This document shows, one piece after another, positions 36,651 to 50,300 of a stretch of 64,000 bases of DNA (the first letter of the stretch is position 1; the number at the start of each line of letters is the position of its first letter). Source of the stretch: Prunella strophiata (lineage: Eukaryota; Chordata; Aves; Passeriformes; Prunellidae); assembly GCA_036583965.1 (NCBI GenBank), contig JAZBQD010000013.1, positions 13,292,618-13,356,617 on the forward strand, written 5' to 3'. The position numbers and the translations under genes are program-made. The notes under the pieces were generated by a model. The model was not told the DNA's origin. It did not search any database and worked only from the letters and a program-made list of their open reading frames with translations.

Positions 36651-39600
36651 AGCGTCACCACTCACTGTCCTTCCCCCCATGTGCCATCCCTGCAGGCTCA
36701 GGGCAACAAATTACTCCTTTGTGAGCAGACTGGAGATGGGAACTGCAACCGGGATGGAAAACAGGGCAAGGATAGAAACGGGTGATGCATAGAACCAGCA
36801 TCCCACAGGAAACACAAAAGTAAAACAGAAACGCACCTTTTCCCCCTACTTGGGTCAAAAAATCAAGTAAAAGATGATGTCAGCCTCATTTCTAAACCAA
36901 AGTAGCTCAGCCCTTTCTTTGTAATGGCAAACGAGGTATCATCAGCTATTAATAATGTCTCGATTTGGATAGATGGAATTTGCCTCCACTAAAACACAAC
37001 CAAAGGAAAAGGAGCACCCAAAGAACCTCAAAACACTCACTTTGTTTAAAAACAGGATGTGCAGGTCTTGTGTAACACACTGTCCTTTCAAAGCTGTAGA
37101 AGCACAGGGAGGGGAGTAGAAGCTGCTCTTTAAATGAAGGGGACTGAGGGAGGAACTCTGTATTTAATTAGAAGGCACACCTGGGGATGGTTTGGCTGAT
37201 TGCATGACTTAGCAAAACCCCACAGCTGTTCCGAGTTAAATCCGTTTGTGAGAGCCTTCTAGAGCTTTGATGCTCTCCAGAACTCAGAATGGCACCAGCT
37301 GTCTCCAGCAGTGCTTTTCCTGACATCACTGCCTGCCAGAGGCACTTACGGGGAAACCTCCTGTGAGGAAATCCACTGGGAGCACCCACCTCCTCATGGC
37401 ACCTCCAACAGCCCTGAGCAGCCACAAAGGCCAGGAGTCACTTGACCAAGTTCTTCTGGAAGTATTTTAAGAGTCTTATCAGGGAAGAGTTAAGAGTTGC
37501 AGGGGGTTTATTGCTTTTTATATTTTGATTGAAGGAAAAATTGCAGAAAGGTTGTTCTCTGAAAATTTCTGCAGCTGTAATTAGGGAGTGTTTCAAATGT
37601 GTTGCCAATTAGCTTAATTGGTGTGCAGGCTGATTGAGACCTGAGCAGGAAAAGTTCCTTATTACTTAAGGGGAGGAAAGAAAGAAGCAAAGACCAAAAA
37701 TCCTCATAAACTTACTAAGAGGAAGAGGACCAGAGGAAGGATTTGACTTTGTGAGCAGTAGCTCACTATGAAGTAACAACTCTCCACACATTTGAAATGA
37801 ATAAATTCTTTGAAGATTGGTTTCAGCTGTAGCTCTCTGAACCCCAGATTAAGTGCTAGACTAACCACGCTTTTCAGCTGTCTCTATGATTTCATTAGAG
37901 CAGTCTGACAATAGGATGTGGTCCATTTGGTGCTAGCTGAAGCTCTGCTATGAGCTGGACAGGTGTTCAGCTCCATCAGGACAGATGTAGGAGCTGCAAT
38001 ACCAGGCACTGTTTGCCTTCCAGTACCAGCAGTCCAGACCCCAGAACTTGGCCCACAGGTGTTCCAATCCTGCCCCATGCCATTAATGCTGCAGTGACAG
38101 GCAGTTAAAGGGCTCTGGTGAGGCAGTGGGGAAGCATTTCTGCTGCCTCATCTCTGCAGTGAGCAGTGTGGGTGTGCTGAGTGCCTGTTCCTGGGCTGTG
38201 CACAGACACAAACCCACACTGACACTCCTGTCCCACCCCTGCCAACCCACAGCATTCAATCACTACCCACACCACCCCAGAATTTGGCACAGAAAAAGAA
38301 ATTGAAGCCTGTGGCCATAATTCTGTTGTACCTACATGAACAGCAAATCTGCTTTTTGTTAGAATAGTGTTGAAAGTAAAGCAAAGCACAATTCCTTTAA
38401 TTATGCAGCTTTTGAGGCTCCATGTCCTGCCTGGGACTTAAGTAACAAGAGATTTCAGTGCCATACAGCTTGGCTGTGGTTAAATTATTCCAAGAAAGCC
38501 CAGAGTTAATCCACTAAACTAAGCTTAGTTGGCATAAGGGAAGCTCAAAATCAGACAAGCAGAACGTTAGAGCTGACAGGGCTCCATGGTCATACTCAAG
38601 AGTCCATTTCTCTGCATCTTAAACTACTTTCTAATTTGTTCTGATTTAAGTGCAGCTCCAAACAAAAGAATTCTTCTTGCATTGCCCATGTTTGATTTTA
38701 GCATCTCAAGAGAATCTAAGAAATTTAATCTCAAACCAAATCTGCTTTTTTTAATCCCAAACCTTGAACTATGGGAAGCACAGTGAAGATCCAGAAACAA
38801 ACAACCCACTCTCTGCTTCAGCCATAACTAGGATGGTCTCTTGGCATTAGTATTTTGCATTCATATGAAGGCAGTGAACTAAAAGAAGACCATGTCTGAA
38901 GACCAAGAACCAAATCAAACTACAAACCACAAGGGCTTTGTCTCATGGACAGTGTCTGCTGGCAAAAACATGGCTCAGTTCACATCCTTGCCTCAAGTAC
39001 CAAAGATTTTCAGCCTTTATAGTGCAGCTCAAGCAGGTGATCATGGTTCCATGCTGAGGTCAGGTTTAAGTAAAGCTGTTATCCTGTGCTCCTCAGCCTG
39101 TGTGAGGGCTAGGCCAGTCCAGAGGACACAAACACCGGACACTGGTGTGCAAATGATCCTGTCAGGGGCAGAGCAGCACTTACTGATGCACAGCACACCC
39201 TTCTGACTGCCAGGAACGCTGAAATGAGAACAGCTAAAGGAGGCAAATGTATCACAATTTGGTGAAAGAATAATAAATGTCCTCCTTAGATTATTTTAAT
39301 ACTTTTCTCAAAACTTTAGCTCCTTTCCTGATCAAGGTGTGAGCATTAACTGGTAACTACTCCCATTCACATGAAAAATGTCCATTTTACGTTTTCAGCT
39401 GCAGTGCAACACCCAGTTTGAACTGCTGCCTGTGCAAAGAGTAGATTCAGCACATCTCATTTACGTGCTTATCTAAACTGGAGGCAGGCACACAATATAA
39501 TTTAGTGTATACAGCACTTTGCTAACAGAGAAACTGTGCACTGAGTAGCTTTTACTCAGAAGGTTTCTTTAGCTTGAAATCCAAGCACTTAATACAGCAG

Positions 39601-40055
39601 AAGAATTTCATTTTCTGGGGCACGATTTCTCACTGACACAGGTGCTCTTATAGCAGAATTTACAGAGTCCATTATCTCCTCAAATAGGAAGCACAAGAAG
39701 TGATCATGCAAGAAAAGATGTTATAAAAGACTTCACTTAATCTGAGATTTGTGGGACTAGGGCTCCAGTTTAAACATCAAAAGCTAAGTTTGACTCCTGC
39801 TGCAGGAGGATCTGCAGACGACGGTGTGTAACTCCAGGAGCTGCCCTGCCCACTTGGACAAACCCTGAGTGGAATTCTTACACACTCATTACACAGCACC
39901 ATTTCTCTTGCTTAGTGTCTCTGAGTGGTGGAGGGGACACAGACACTGCCAGACCACGGAGGGAGGAAAGAACAAACACCACACTTCTCCTCTGGGGCTG
40001 GCAGCGTGGCAGGGAGTGAGCAAACCCTGGCAAGAGCAAACCCTGGGCATGCCCA
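36651..40055. other. Intronic sequence, no gene recognised
   Basis: Unique, mixed-composition DNA lies between the minisatellite flank and the pentanucleotide repeat. Frames are all below about 105 codons, apart from those produced by the neighbouring repeats. I see no exon, RNA gene or transposon in it. Confidence 0.55.
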
Positions 40056-40134
40056 GCTGTGCTGTGCTGTGCTGTGCTGTGCTGTGCTGTGCTGTGCTGT
40101 GCTGTGCTGTGCTGTGCTGTGCTGTGCTGTGCTG
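40056..40134 (+). repeat. (GCTGT)15 microsatellite
   Basis: Fifteen perfect GCTGT units run from 40056 to 40130, followed by a partial GCTG. On the other strand the repeat is ACAGC. A five-base unit keeps all frames open, which explains the overlapping Cys-Ala-Val-Leu and Ala-Gln-His-Ser-Thr frames on the two strands. The perfect copies suggest an active, length-variable locus. Confidence 0.97.
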
Positions 40135-40799
40135 GGAGGTGAGCACACATTTCCCTGAGGCTGGAAGGGCAGGCTTCAGCTGGAATCAGACTGTGCCCAC
40201 CGTACTGGGAGAGGGAACTCCCAGAGCCTCTGCCCTGGGAGGAGATGCTGCTTGAGCAGGAAGGGACCAGTCTCTTCTGATTTCTTCACAGTTCAGTGGC
40301 ATTTTTCTCTCCTTTGGGCACTGGGAACCTTTCCACTCTGAGCGTGGGGATGAAGTGTGCCAGGCTGACACAAGCCCCCACTTAATCCCAGGAGCACACG
40401 TGTCAGGGGCAATCAACATACAGCCCCCTGTGACAAGCTCAGCTTGGGTTCAGCTCTGGAACAGCAGCATGAGTCAGGGCTCTCTGGGATACATTTCTCA
40501 GGAGGCCTTCCATCATCAGTGGGGATGTGCCTGTTCCTGAACAGTTCAAAGCTGTCACTTCCCATCTGTTGTTTTATGACAGGACGACTCACCAAAATAT
40601 AAACAATACAAACTGAGACACAGTCTCAGTGTAAAGGAGGTACAGCCTAAAGGAGTTCCTTCACGATGCTAGCACTCAAGTTAATAAATAACAGCAAGGT
40701 ATAAGATGGCTGGATTTCATTGGATTAAAAGGTGGGATTCAGGACAAACTGACTCAAGAAAAAAGCTTTAACTGAGGTTTCTTCTGTCAACAAAGGGAT

Positions 40800-40910
40800 A
40801 CCAAGGCCAGGTTGGATGGGGCTCTGAGCAACCCAGGATAGTGGAAGGCTCCCTGCCCATGGCAGGGGGGTTGCAACTGGATGATCTTTACCATTCCATG
40901 ATTCTGTGAC
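40800..40910 (+). mobile_element. CR1 LINE, 3'-terminal fragment
   Basis: The sequence matches the well-known 3' end of avian CR1 retroposons: CCAAGGCCAGGTTGGATGGG, then GAGCAACCCAGGATAGTGGA, then CCCTGCCCATGGCAGGGGGG, then AACTGGATGATCTTTA, ending in CCATTCCATGATTCTGTG. Only about 110 bp remains, which is typical of strong 5' truncation, and no reverse transcriptase sequence is present. A short internal part between GATCTTTA and CCATTC appears deleted relative to the usual form. It lies antisense to the host gene, in an inferred intron. This is the best taxonomic marker in the window. Confidence 0.92.
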
Positions 40911-41951
40911 ACCACAATGAAACAGACACCTCAGGGTAAGCCATGGTCCATGCACAGATCTGCACACAGGGGTGCCACACAGAACATCTACAGGCACAGG
41001 CAGCCACAGACCCAAGAGAAACACGCAGCTCTGGACAGGAACACTCAAACCCAGAAGCTAACCCGGCTGTTAAAGCTCACACTTGGAAGCATCCTTGCAG
41101 CACTGGAGTCAGCGCTGAGAACGATCAGCAGCCACTGGCGTTAACGAGCCACTAAGTAAAGGAGCTCCTGGCTGCTGGTAAATGCCAGCCTGGCTGGGGA
41201 CACTGTCCCTGGCTGCTTGAAACAGGACAAATTACTCTGCTGGCTCTGTGCAGTGCTTCAGGAAGTTTGAGTCCCTGTCACAGATTCTGCTGCTGCTAGC
41301 ACTCTGCCGAGGAAACCGGGGCTAATTAACACAGAAAGCAAGAGCTGGATCATATTTAAAGATGTACAGGTAGATAAATATACTTTCTACCTGCTGGATA
41401 GATTCAGGAGATGAAAAGGATAAAACCCAGCACAAGCCAGCATGCAGTGGCACTCTGTCAAAGGTGCTCTGAGTTCATTATCACCTCCAAAGGACAGTTC
41501 TCCCTGTGCTCCAGCCATGAACGTAGCACAGGGAGATTTCAAAGCAGGTTACATAAAACCTTTCCTTGGCAAAGATCCACGGTTTTATGCTCTGAACCAT
41601 CTTCCATGTTATGTTTGGTTTCATTGTTCCATTCTGATTCTAACAATACCATGGATAATAAATGAATATGTTTCACAACTTGGTAAGATAGCCAAAATGC
41701 CACTACCTACCTAATGAGCCTCATAATTGAGTTGTAATGAATTTTATGTAGTGCTGTGTAACTTGAATGATGCAAGAGACACCGGGAAGATATTTAAGAG
41801 GGACGAATTCTAATACAGTTTTCAAAAGAAGGGATAAAAATAATCACTAGTTTACTCACACAGTTGTTACTCCTGCCAGAATTCAATTTAAGCCCATGAG
41901 ATTACTCCTGTGAGTAGATCTGTCGCAGGAGTAAGGCTGCAGAAATAAGCC

Positions 41952-41968
41952 CTGGGACGTTGTCCCAG
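41952..41968 (+). other. Perfect 7-bp inverted repeat with 3-base loop
   Basis: CTGGGAC-GTT-GTCCCAG forms a perfect stem with a three-base loop. It directly precedes a degenerate GCATCA/CAAGCAT repeat. No T-tract follows and this is not a bacterial context, so it is not a terminator. It may have no function. Confidence 0.7.
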
Positions 41969-42017
41969 CATCACACAGCATCACAAGCATACAAGCATTC
42001 AGCATCCAAGCATCATA
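41967..42017 (+). repeat. Degenerate short repeat of AGCATCA / CAAGCAT units
   Basis: The units AGCATCACAC, AGCATCACA, AGCATACA, AGCATTC, AGCATCCA and AGCATCATAA follow one another with slightly varying length. This is cryptic simple sequence, probably produced by replication slippage. Confidence 0.7.
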
Positions 42018-45000
42018 AAGTCACCCCAGGACATTGGTAAAGGTGATGATGTTTAGAAGGCTTTTCTTTGTGCAGTATCCAGCTAAAACTGTGCCATGCA
42101 TTCCTGTGAAGAAATGGTTTGACATGACATGAAAGGCTGGGAGTTCTGAAGACGTTAATATCCACTTTTAAAAATATTTTATACTGATCACGATTTGAGC
42201 ATAAAAGCCAAAAAGTAAAGTCTCTATTCTCTTGCTTGTTTTGTCTCTGTATTTGATGAATATTACCTCATTTGGATGTCAACTGAAAAAGCAATTAAAA
42301 ATGAAATTAGGTCAATAAAATCAAAGAAATACTTTCAGATCTCCTAACTTGCTGACAAACTTTAAAAAGTGGAATAGATGACAACTAACAAATAACATGC
42401 TTTCACACAAAACGGTCCTTGAAGCAAAACACAGGAAATTCAAAGACCTGACAGCACTTTGTGAGTTTCCAGAATATTCTGAGATACATGCAAGATTAAA
42501 TACAAATAGAAAGAAACAAAACCTCTCCTGTTTTTCATGATGTTTTGCCCAAGAAGTACATAAAGACGTTTTCCAAAACAAATGGTCTGAAGCCAAGATT
42601 TTCAGCTTCTAAACCCCCGTAGCTACAGACACATCTGCAGGAAAACAGTTTGTATCTGAAACATTTCAAAACCATTTGAAAGCTTTGAGCTTTCTGTGTA
42701 ATGTTTCTTGCATTAAAAGGTTGGTACAAGACCTGAATAGAACCCATTTCACTTCACAGGCATTTGCATCAATATCTTATCTGGGTTCTCACTGCCATGG
42801 GAATTTCATATTATCGAATGATTTCAAGGAAAAACTGGATGTAACTTCATTTTATCCAACCATATGTGGTTTTGACACATGCAATCAAAAAAATACAGTC
42901 TGATCCAAATCTCCACACAGCCAATCACACAGGACTCCAAAGGCCTTCATCATCTTCAGATCAGCTTATTTGTCCAGATTTTGGCCCATGACAGCAGCCC
43001 AGGCAGCACCTGACTGCCACAGGAGTACTCTGGATATTCTCTGCTTTCCAGAGGTGTTCCATGGTGCCCAGCTGTGGCATCCATCAGAACCCCAAAGCTC
43101 TGCTGAGGCAAACCCAGCTCTGAGCTCTGCTGGCATTCCATCTGAAATAAAGGCTTTGTGTGGCTTGGTCTAAAGAATGACTTGGGCCTTACTACCAGGA
43201 GCCTCATTTCATAAAAGCACAATATGCCAATATTGGGATCAGGTACTCAGGTGACTTACACACAGCCCGAGTTTCCCAGCACACCTGCTGAGTGAACCCC
43301 CACACCCTCCCAGTGCCACTACCTGTTCTGTTATCAGGAAGTTCCATTCCTGCAGTTTAGGAATAGAACACCTTTACTGCCTTTACTCAGCTCTCCTATT
43401 TTTTATGAGCCCAATGCTTGTACAACCTGGCAGCTTTTTAGCTCAATCATATAAATGTCTTAATACCCTGCATTGATCTGGAATCAGCACAGTTGCCAAC
43501 ACATGGATAAAAAGCATCTGGAGAATTTGTTGGTTGTTATTTCAAGCTGTTTATTATTCCTGGAGGACTCATATGAACACTCAGAACTATCATGCCTGCA
43601 TTAATACTGCTCCCCTGCACCTCTGGGTACAGTAACACTGTACATTAAAGATGCTTTAGAAAATTGTTTGCGAGTTGATATTGCACTGGGATTACTCTGT
43701 ACAGGCTGCAGCTCCCACTAAATAAATACTGGAGAAGGGCTGGCTGTGAAGGCAGGCAGTTTGAACTCCTCAGCTGGCCTTTGGAACACAGTCAGGAACA
43801 AAAACAAAGCACTGATATTTACCAAGTCGATTTCAAATCTTGGATTTGGCAGACCTGTGATGAACAGAGACTCAGGGTACATTAGTAATGCCATGCTTGC
43901 AGGCTGGCACTGGAAAAAAAACCTTCACAGGCAAGGGGGAAGCATTTTGTGAGCTGCTCTAGCTGCCCACATGGAAGCAGAGATCCCCATTTTATCACAA
44001 GGGTGCAGTTTGACAAAGACGTATGAAAAAAGAAAGAGAGCAAAATGAGATGCAAACATCAGAGGACAGTGGGAGAGAGAACATCTGAAAGCTCATTCCT
44101 GAACTGCTCCAGTCTAGGGACAAACCATCAGCCACTACTACACAAGTAGGTTCAAGTCATGCAATCAGGCACTAAGAAAAATCCCATTAAGTGAAACAGG
44201 TTCTGTTTCCATTAGGAAAAACAGGAGCAAAGGTGGGAGCAGGAATGAATCAAAAGGTTCAAATCCAGACATAAAAATCTGTAATAATTCTGTTATTACC
44301 ACTGAAAATCATTCCATGGTGAAACGTGGCTGTAGGGCAAATCTATTGAAAGGATTTTCAAGACAAATCAGCACCATCATAAACCAGGCTGTATTCTGTA
44401 CAGAGTATTGATACTACACTTGAACAACCACAGCTTCACAGCTCTGCCCATGGGTGTGTATGTGATGGGTGTAAACTTCCACCAGAGACCTGGCTGAGCA
44501 CAAACATCAGCTCCCCCTGGCCAAGTGAGTGTTCTGGGACCAGTTCTAAGCCCCAGCCCTGTGTCTCAAGAGACTCACACACCTTCAGGGTGGACATCGG
44601 GAGGAATTTCCCATGGCACTGGGAGCTGTGTTTTAGCTGATGTGCAGGTGTGATTAACTGGAACTGTAACATTCAGAACTGATCTCACCTTCCAATCCCA
44701 GAATATTTCATTCAAAGTTTTTTAACTGCCCAGATTAGAGTTTTTGACTATAACCCATTATACTGTTGCTTATTTTCTATATCCATCCCATCTCCATATT
44801 ACATTAGATATGCATGAACCCACATAGTAAGTAAAGAGTGTATCTACATATCTATCTAGACCATTATTAATCATGTAAGAGGGAAAATGAAAATGATTTG
44901 CCAGATGTTATTAAAATGTCCAAGTCATTTTATCCCCTAGCACAGAATAAAAATGTTACTATGTGGCTGTTAATATATAGTAGAAGGGAAATTGCTGCTT

Positions 45001-46488
45001 CAAGTATAGAAAATATTGTAGCTCTGAGCCTTTAGAAATTCAGTTTGCCAATAAAAACATTAGAGAACTGAATATTAAGGGTCACATCCAGCATTTCTTC
45101 CATATTTCACCTAACTAGGATTATTAAAAAGAAAAGTCGGTGCCTTAAGGAAGGAAATGGAGTAAAGAACATAGAAATTATCTGGTACAACAGTGTTACT
45201 CTGCAGAATTACAACACTTAACATCAAGCATTTGAAAGGCTGTGGCAGGAGCAGTTTCCTCTGAAACCACCAGGTTTTAAATCCAGTTCTAAGATCAAGA
45301 GGCAAAGCAGGCACCTGTGTTATAAACCAGGTATAGAGTGTGGGAATTCCTGGGGCTTAGAGCAGATCTCTGTGTAATGCAAGGGTCAAATCTTACTTGA
45401 CTTTCATGACCTGAGGCTGTTTGCAAGGAGAGTTTTCTGTGCCCATCAATCCACCAGCCCTGGAGGCAAGCCTAGACCACGGAGAAGTTTTCCATAGAGG
45501 TGTCTGGAGGATTCTGTGGTAGCTGCCACTTCCTGGCCATAGATTACAGTTTAAAAATCTTTAATGTGTCCTGTTTCATAACAGCTTTGTCATTCCCCAT
45601 GCACAGCTGGATGCTTTACACCCCTAAAACAGATGACATTCGTGTTTCACTCTGCCATTGGAGAGAGTTCTCAGCAAGACACAATCAAATTAGCTTCAAC
45701 TGTCTGCAGGACCTACTGCAGAGCAGCTGTAAAAGAAATCAGTAATTTCAGCCTCAGTACAGACATGTACATAATCACTGTGCTCCAGAAACCCAGAGAA
45801 CAGAGATATATCAAAAAATGAATGAAAAATAAGCATGTAAATGAAAAGAACCTTTTATTCTCCCCCTCCAGAAGGGATGATATTTTTGCATTTATTTATA
45901 GCACTTAAAGAGCTGAAGTCACAACTGGGTTAGTAATAAATTGAATGAAAAAATTCTGAAAAGCCAAGGTATGGCCTCCAGGAAGCATGAGGGAAAACAG
46001 GCTGCAAAATGCCACTGAATTTTCATGTGTATTCACACAGACAGCAACAGCAAATACCAAATACCTGCAGTGTTCTTCCCAAAGTCCCAGCAGATCATTT
46101 GCACAGGCTGAAATCAAGCACTGAGCAAACTGTTGAAGGAGAGCACATCCCCTGTTTGACACTTAGAAGCATCATCACTCTTCTGCACCCCTGTAATTTC
46201 TCCATTTTTTTCCAAAAGCTTCTCCTCTAACTTTCTGTATCTGCTGAGAGTGCAGAGGGACAATCCTGCTGTTCCCAGCTCTACACACAAATCTGGGCTG
46301 ACAGGCTGTTAGCCAGAACTCCCACTCTTCTTCTAAATCCTCCTCATCATCTCCCTTTCCTGTGCTAATACTGCTGGAACTTCTGCAGTCATTTCTAACT
46401 GTGCATGTTTCATTCCAACTGCCACTTCCTAAAGTTCGAGACAATGCCTCGTCTGTGTTTGCAAAGCACAGCCTGAGTTAGCACTATT

Positions 46489-46519
46489 ATACATACATAT
46501 ATATATGTATATATAATAA
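46489..46519 (+). repeat. AT/CATA-type simple repeat
   Basis: ATACATACATATATATATGT followed by further TA steps forms an imperfect alternating purine-pyrimidine tract of about 30 bp. It is a common kind of intronic microsatellite. Confidence 0.85.
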
Positions 46520-47314
46520 AGTTAATATTTACTCAGGTGAGCACAAGCTCAGAGACAACATTCAGTTCTGGAGGAGTTCTGCTGTTGTACCAGACCCCCC
46601 TGGGTTGGCTCAAGGGCTCCTGTGCAGCAGGTTAGCTCAGGATCTTACCCCGAGCAGTGCTCTGGGGCAGTGAAATGCCAGCCTGCCCCCACTCTGAGGA
46701 TGGAATCTCCCCCAGGATACAAACACAGCCTTGCAGGACTGTGGTGGGCTGACCATGACCAGCTGCCAGACACCCACCCAGCCACTCTGACTTCCCCTCC
46801 TCAACAGGATGGGGGAAGGAGTAAGATGAACATCTCATGGACTCACATAAAGACAGGGAGGTCATTTACTCATTGGCATCTCCAGCAAAACACACTTCGA
46901 GCTGGGGGAAAACAATTTCATTTCTTGGCAACTTAAATAGATTTGGGCTATGAGAGAAAATCAGAACAACCACCTTCCCTCCATGCCTGTTTGCCAGGCA
47001 CAGTGTCACAGCTTTGTTCATACAACCAGGTTTCTGTGTTTCTACTTTTCCCCTTCATTACTCCTCATACCACACATGTGGATATTGGAGCACTCAATCT
47101 TGGTGACCAAGGGAAACATTTTTAGTCATTTCAGTTAATATAACAAACTTGTATCTCCCCTACTTCTCCCAAAAGGTGATCATACTGCCATTAAGAGTGG
47201 AGGATGATTTCTAACTGTTCAAGGAAAAAGAAAGAAAAAAAAGACAGGTTTTCAGTAGTGAGAGGTATCTAGCAAAGAAAACAAATGGAAAAATTTACTT
47301 TTTGTGTTGGGCTT

Positions 47315-47352
47315 CTCAATACAGCATTTCATTCCTCTTCAATACAGCATTT
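47315..47352 (+). repeat. Short direct repeat, 24-bp period
   Basis: The 14-mer TCAATACAGCATTT occurs at 47315 and again at 47339. Both copies are preceded by CT-rich sequence, so this looks like a small 24-bp tandem duplication. Confidence 0.8.
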
Positions 47353-50300
47353 TTCAGTTCAGCCTTATAAAGGAGAACAGAGATTTGTGGTGAGCTTTAC
47401 TCCACAGAAACCATGACATTATAACAACATGCACTTGAAGCAGGCTTGGGTAAATTGCCTCAATGCTTCAGATGAAGTAAGAAAAAACATGGCAGAACTG
47501 GAACAGCTTTTCTGTCCCAGAGATTCACTCCTCCAAACCCACCTTGCTATGGAGAAAGATGTCTTCCAGACAAAGTTACTCAAAAGCAAAATATGTTCAG
47601 TGCTGTACAGCTCATCTCCAGCCAGCCATCCATCAGCCCTGGTGCAGGAGCTCTTTCCTCAGCAGGGAAAAATTGGAGCTGGAGTTAGAGGAAAACTCCA
47701 GTTTTATCATTTTTTCATAACCTTGGAAGAAATAGGCACCAAGAGAATAAATTTTCCCCATTCTGTTATAAAATGCTTTTGCATTGTTAGAAAGGCTAAA
47801 AAAATACTACTGGAATTAAGAAATGAGCCTGAAGTGAAAACTTCAGTGAGTGTAACTGATCAAGTGCAACCCACTGCACTTGGAGCTGTGTGTAAAATCC
47901 ATTTATCCAGTGGGATTTGGGGATTCCATTGCCTGTTTTTCAGTGACAGACTGGCCTCCCACTGGGGCTTTGGGGAGGAAGGAGAGATCCCTATTTATGC
48001 AAGACCTACAAGAAATCTGTGATCTGTGGTCTCCACTCTCCCCCAGCTCCCTTGGAGTCACACAGTTAATTCTGATCTGAGCAGAGATGGAAGAATGAGC
48101 CAAAGGCAGCTAAAGCCCCAATTCAGGCAAGCAGCAGAAGGGAAGATATTAGGGTCAAGTCCCCAGCAGGACTCCAGAGATTTTGTTGACTTTACCAGCA
48201 GCAGAGCATTCTAAAAATACTGGGAAGCTTTATTAGTTGAGCCTGAGAAGGAAATGCATACATGTCTGTAATTTCAAGTTTGCAGCTATATTTCACCTAT
48301 TTTCTTGTCTTCACACACCAGAAATAAAGTCAGCAACTAACCAATATAACCTGACTTCCCATTCTTACAACACCCCTTATTTAAGGATGCTGAAGGCATT
48401 ACAATAAATATAATTATCATTCCAATACACTTAGCAAAAATACAAATAACAAGGATTTAAACAAACTACATAGATTTTCTTTGCCCTGCTTCGAATTTCT
48501 CCTTCCACTCAAATCACCAAAGAAAACAACAATACACAAAACAATTGCAGTTCTAATCTTTCAGCCTGCACTTACAGGATTAAGAGTTAATACTTCTCAT
48601 AACTGTAGTCTCAGTCTGTTTTTCTGGTGTCTCAGAACGAAGTAATTGCAACAACTTCCACAGAAATTTTATGGATTTCTTTTTGTTTGTCTTTAGACAT
48701 AAACCTTAAAGACTCAAATGTGTTCAAGGTTTCCTCCAAAACACAGAAATGTGAAGTTTTTGTAATAAATGAGAGGTTTACAGCTAAATCCTCAGAACTT
48801 CTCAGAAGCACCAAAAGCCATGGGAGTGATTAATCTCCCACAGCAACCCTTCCACCAGAGTCCACCCATCCATGGAACTCACCTGCTAGTGGTGCACAGC
48901 GGTGTCTGGGCTTGGAGGGGCTGCTCATGAGAGCCTTTGGTGGAAGGGGAAGAAACTGGGCTTTGCCTCAGAATCCTCCTCTAACTGATCTGGAGTCACC
49001 AGAGGAGGATCACAGGTGAATTCCCTCCCCACTCACAAACGCACACACGGGAGCAGAACACTTCTACCAAGACACACGTGTGCAGAAGTGTCTGCCACAT
49101 CCCCTCTGTGACTCACAGGCAATCTTCATGGAGAAGTGTGCCACGGATTTGTTTATAATAATGTCAATACTATTTGCTTTTTTTAATGAGTCATAGATAC
49201 ATTATCTCATCAAAGCGATTTTCCCCCAAATATGAATCTTAAATTCTTTCTCCTTTTTGATACAACAAAAAGCTAAATCATAAAACAAGGAGCTCAAATG
49301 CAAAGTTTTCTTAAGGGAATTTTTAAAACAAAACAGATGTCAATTTTTAAAGATCCCATAAAGGCTTGCCATATTAGGGAATAAGATCAGGGAAAACACA
49401 TGTATCAAATATATGTGCTGGGAAAGCAGAAATTACTCTAATTAGAAATTTTCTCCTCTTTCTGAAATCTAAAGAGATAAATTCTGTTTCCTGTTAAAAC
49501 AAAGTAAATCCAGAGTAATCCCCCAGAAACTGCTCCACCGTGGTATCAAGGTAACAAGTAGCTGAATTTAGTCAGGGTTCTTGAAAATCAGATTAAAATG
49601 AAGCCCTGCAAGTGCTCCCTACACGCAGAGAGCCTCCCATTTGTGTAGCAGGTTGGTCATGCTTTCATCAGCAGAGGGATGTGATGGGCTGAGCTGAAGG
49701 CTGGGCACTGTTAATGAACCTTTGCCAGTGCCTGGGTCACTGAACACCCCTGGAGTGCCCTGGTGCTCCTGGGGGCTGTGGCACACACTGGCACATTCAA
49801 CTGGACAGTGCTGTGTTTCTGCATTTGGGAAAATCAAAAGTATGCACCATTTATTTTTAAGGGCTCTTCCCTTTCATCCTCTCACGTTACACGAGGCATA
49901 AACCCCAGAGAATTTTTCTTTTACCCACATGGAAGGGGCTTTGACTTTACAGCAAACCTGGGATATTTTGTGCTATCAGAGAAACATGAAACATGCACCA
50001 AATGTTCCCTATACCACCTGCAGGGAGAAAGTCAAGTAAAATTCACAGTTCAGAGAGGCAAACACCAAAAGCTTTGGGAAAGGCTAATTTATTACATCTG
50101 TCACACTCAATTACAGTCTGCAGTAATCCAACACATCCATTGTTTTTCCCTCTTCAGACAGAAAAGAGCCAATTGCCCAGGCTCAGAATTAAACATCTGT
50201 TTCACAAAACAAAGATATTAACCTCTGAGTTTCGTTATGAACCAATAAAACCCAGTGATTCACCACTACTCAGTAACAGGTGTTTTCTCCATTACACAAA

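Noticed and set aside
36067..36792. 241-codon plus-strand frame running from the minisatellite into the GC-rich patch
   Set aside because: The first part is repeat translation and the second is low-complexity GC-rich sequence. No homology or splice evidence supports a protein.
39869..40255. Cys-Ala-Val-Leu and Gln-His-Ser-Thr repeat peptides
   Set aside because: They are direct translations of the (GCTGT)15 microsatellite, whose five-base unit is open in all frames.
44250..44275. GGTTCAAATCC, a tRNA B-box-like string
   Set aside because: No A-box, cloverleaf or poly-T terminator lies at the right spacing, so neither a tRNA gene nor a tRNA-derived SINE is supported.
47429..48022. 197-codon plus-strand open frame
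   Set aside because: It has no domain, signal peptide or repeated motif that I recognise, and no splice context or homology. In 64 kb of vertebrate intron a frame of this size can arise by chance.
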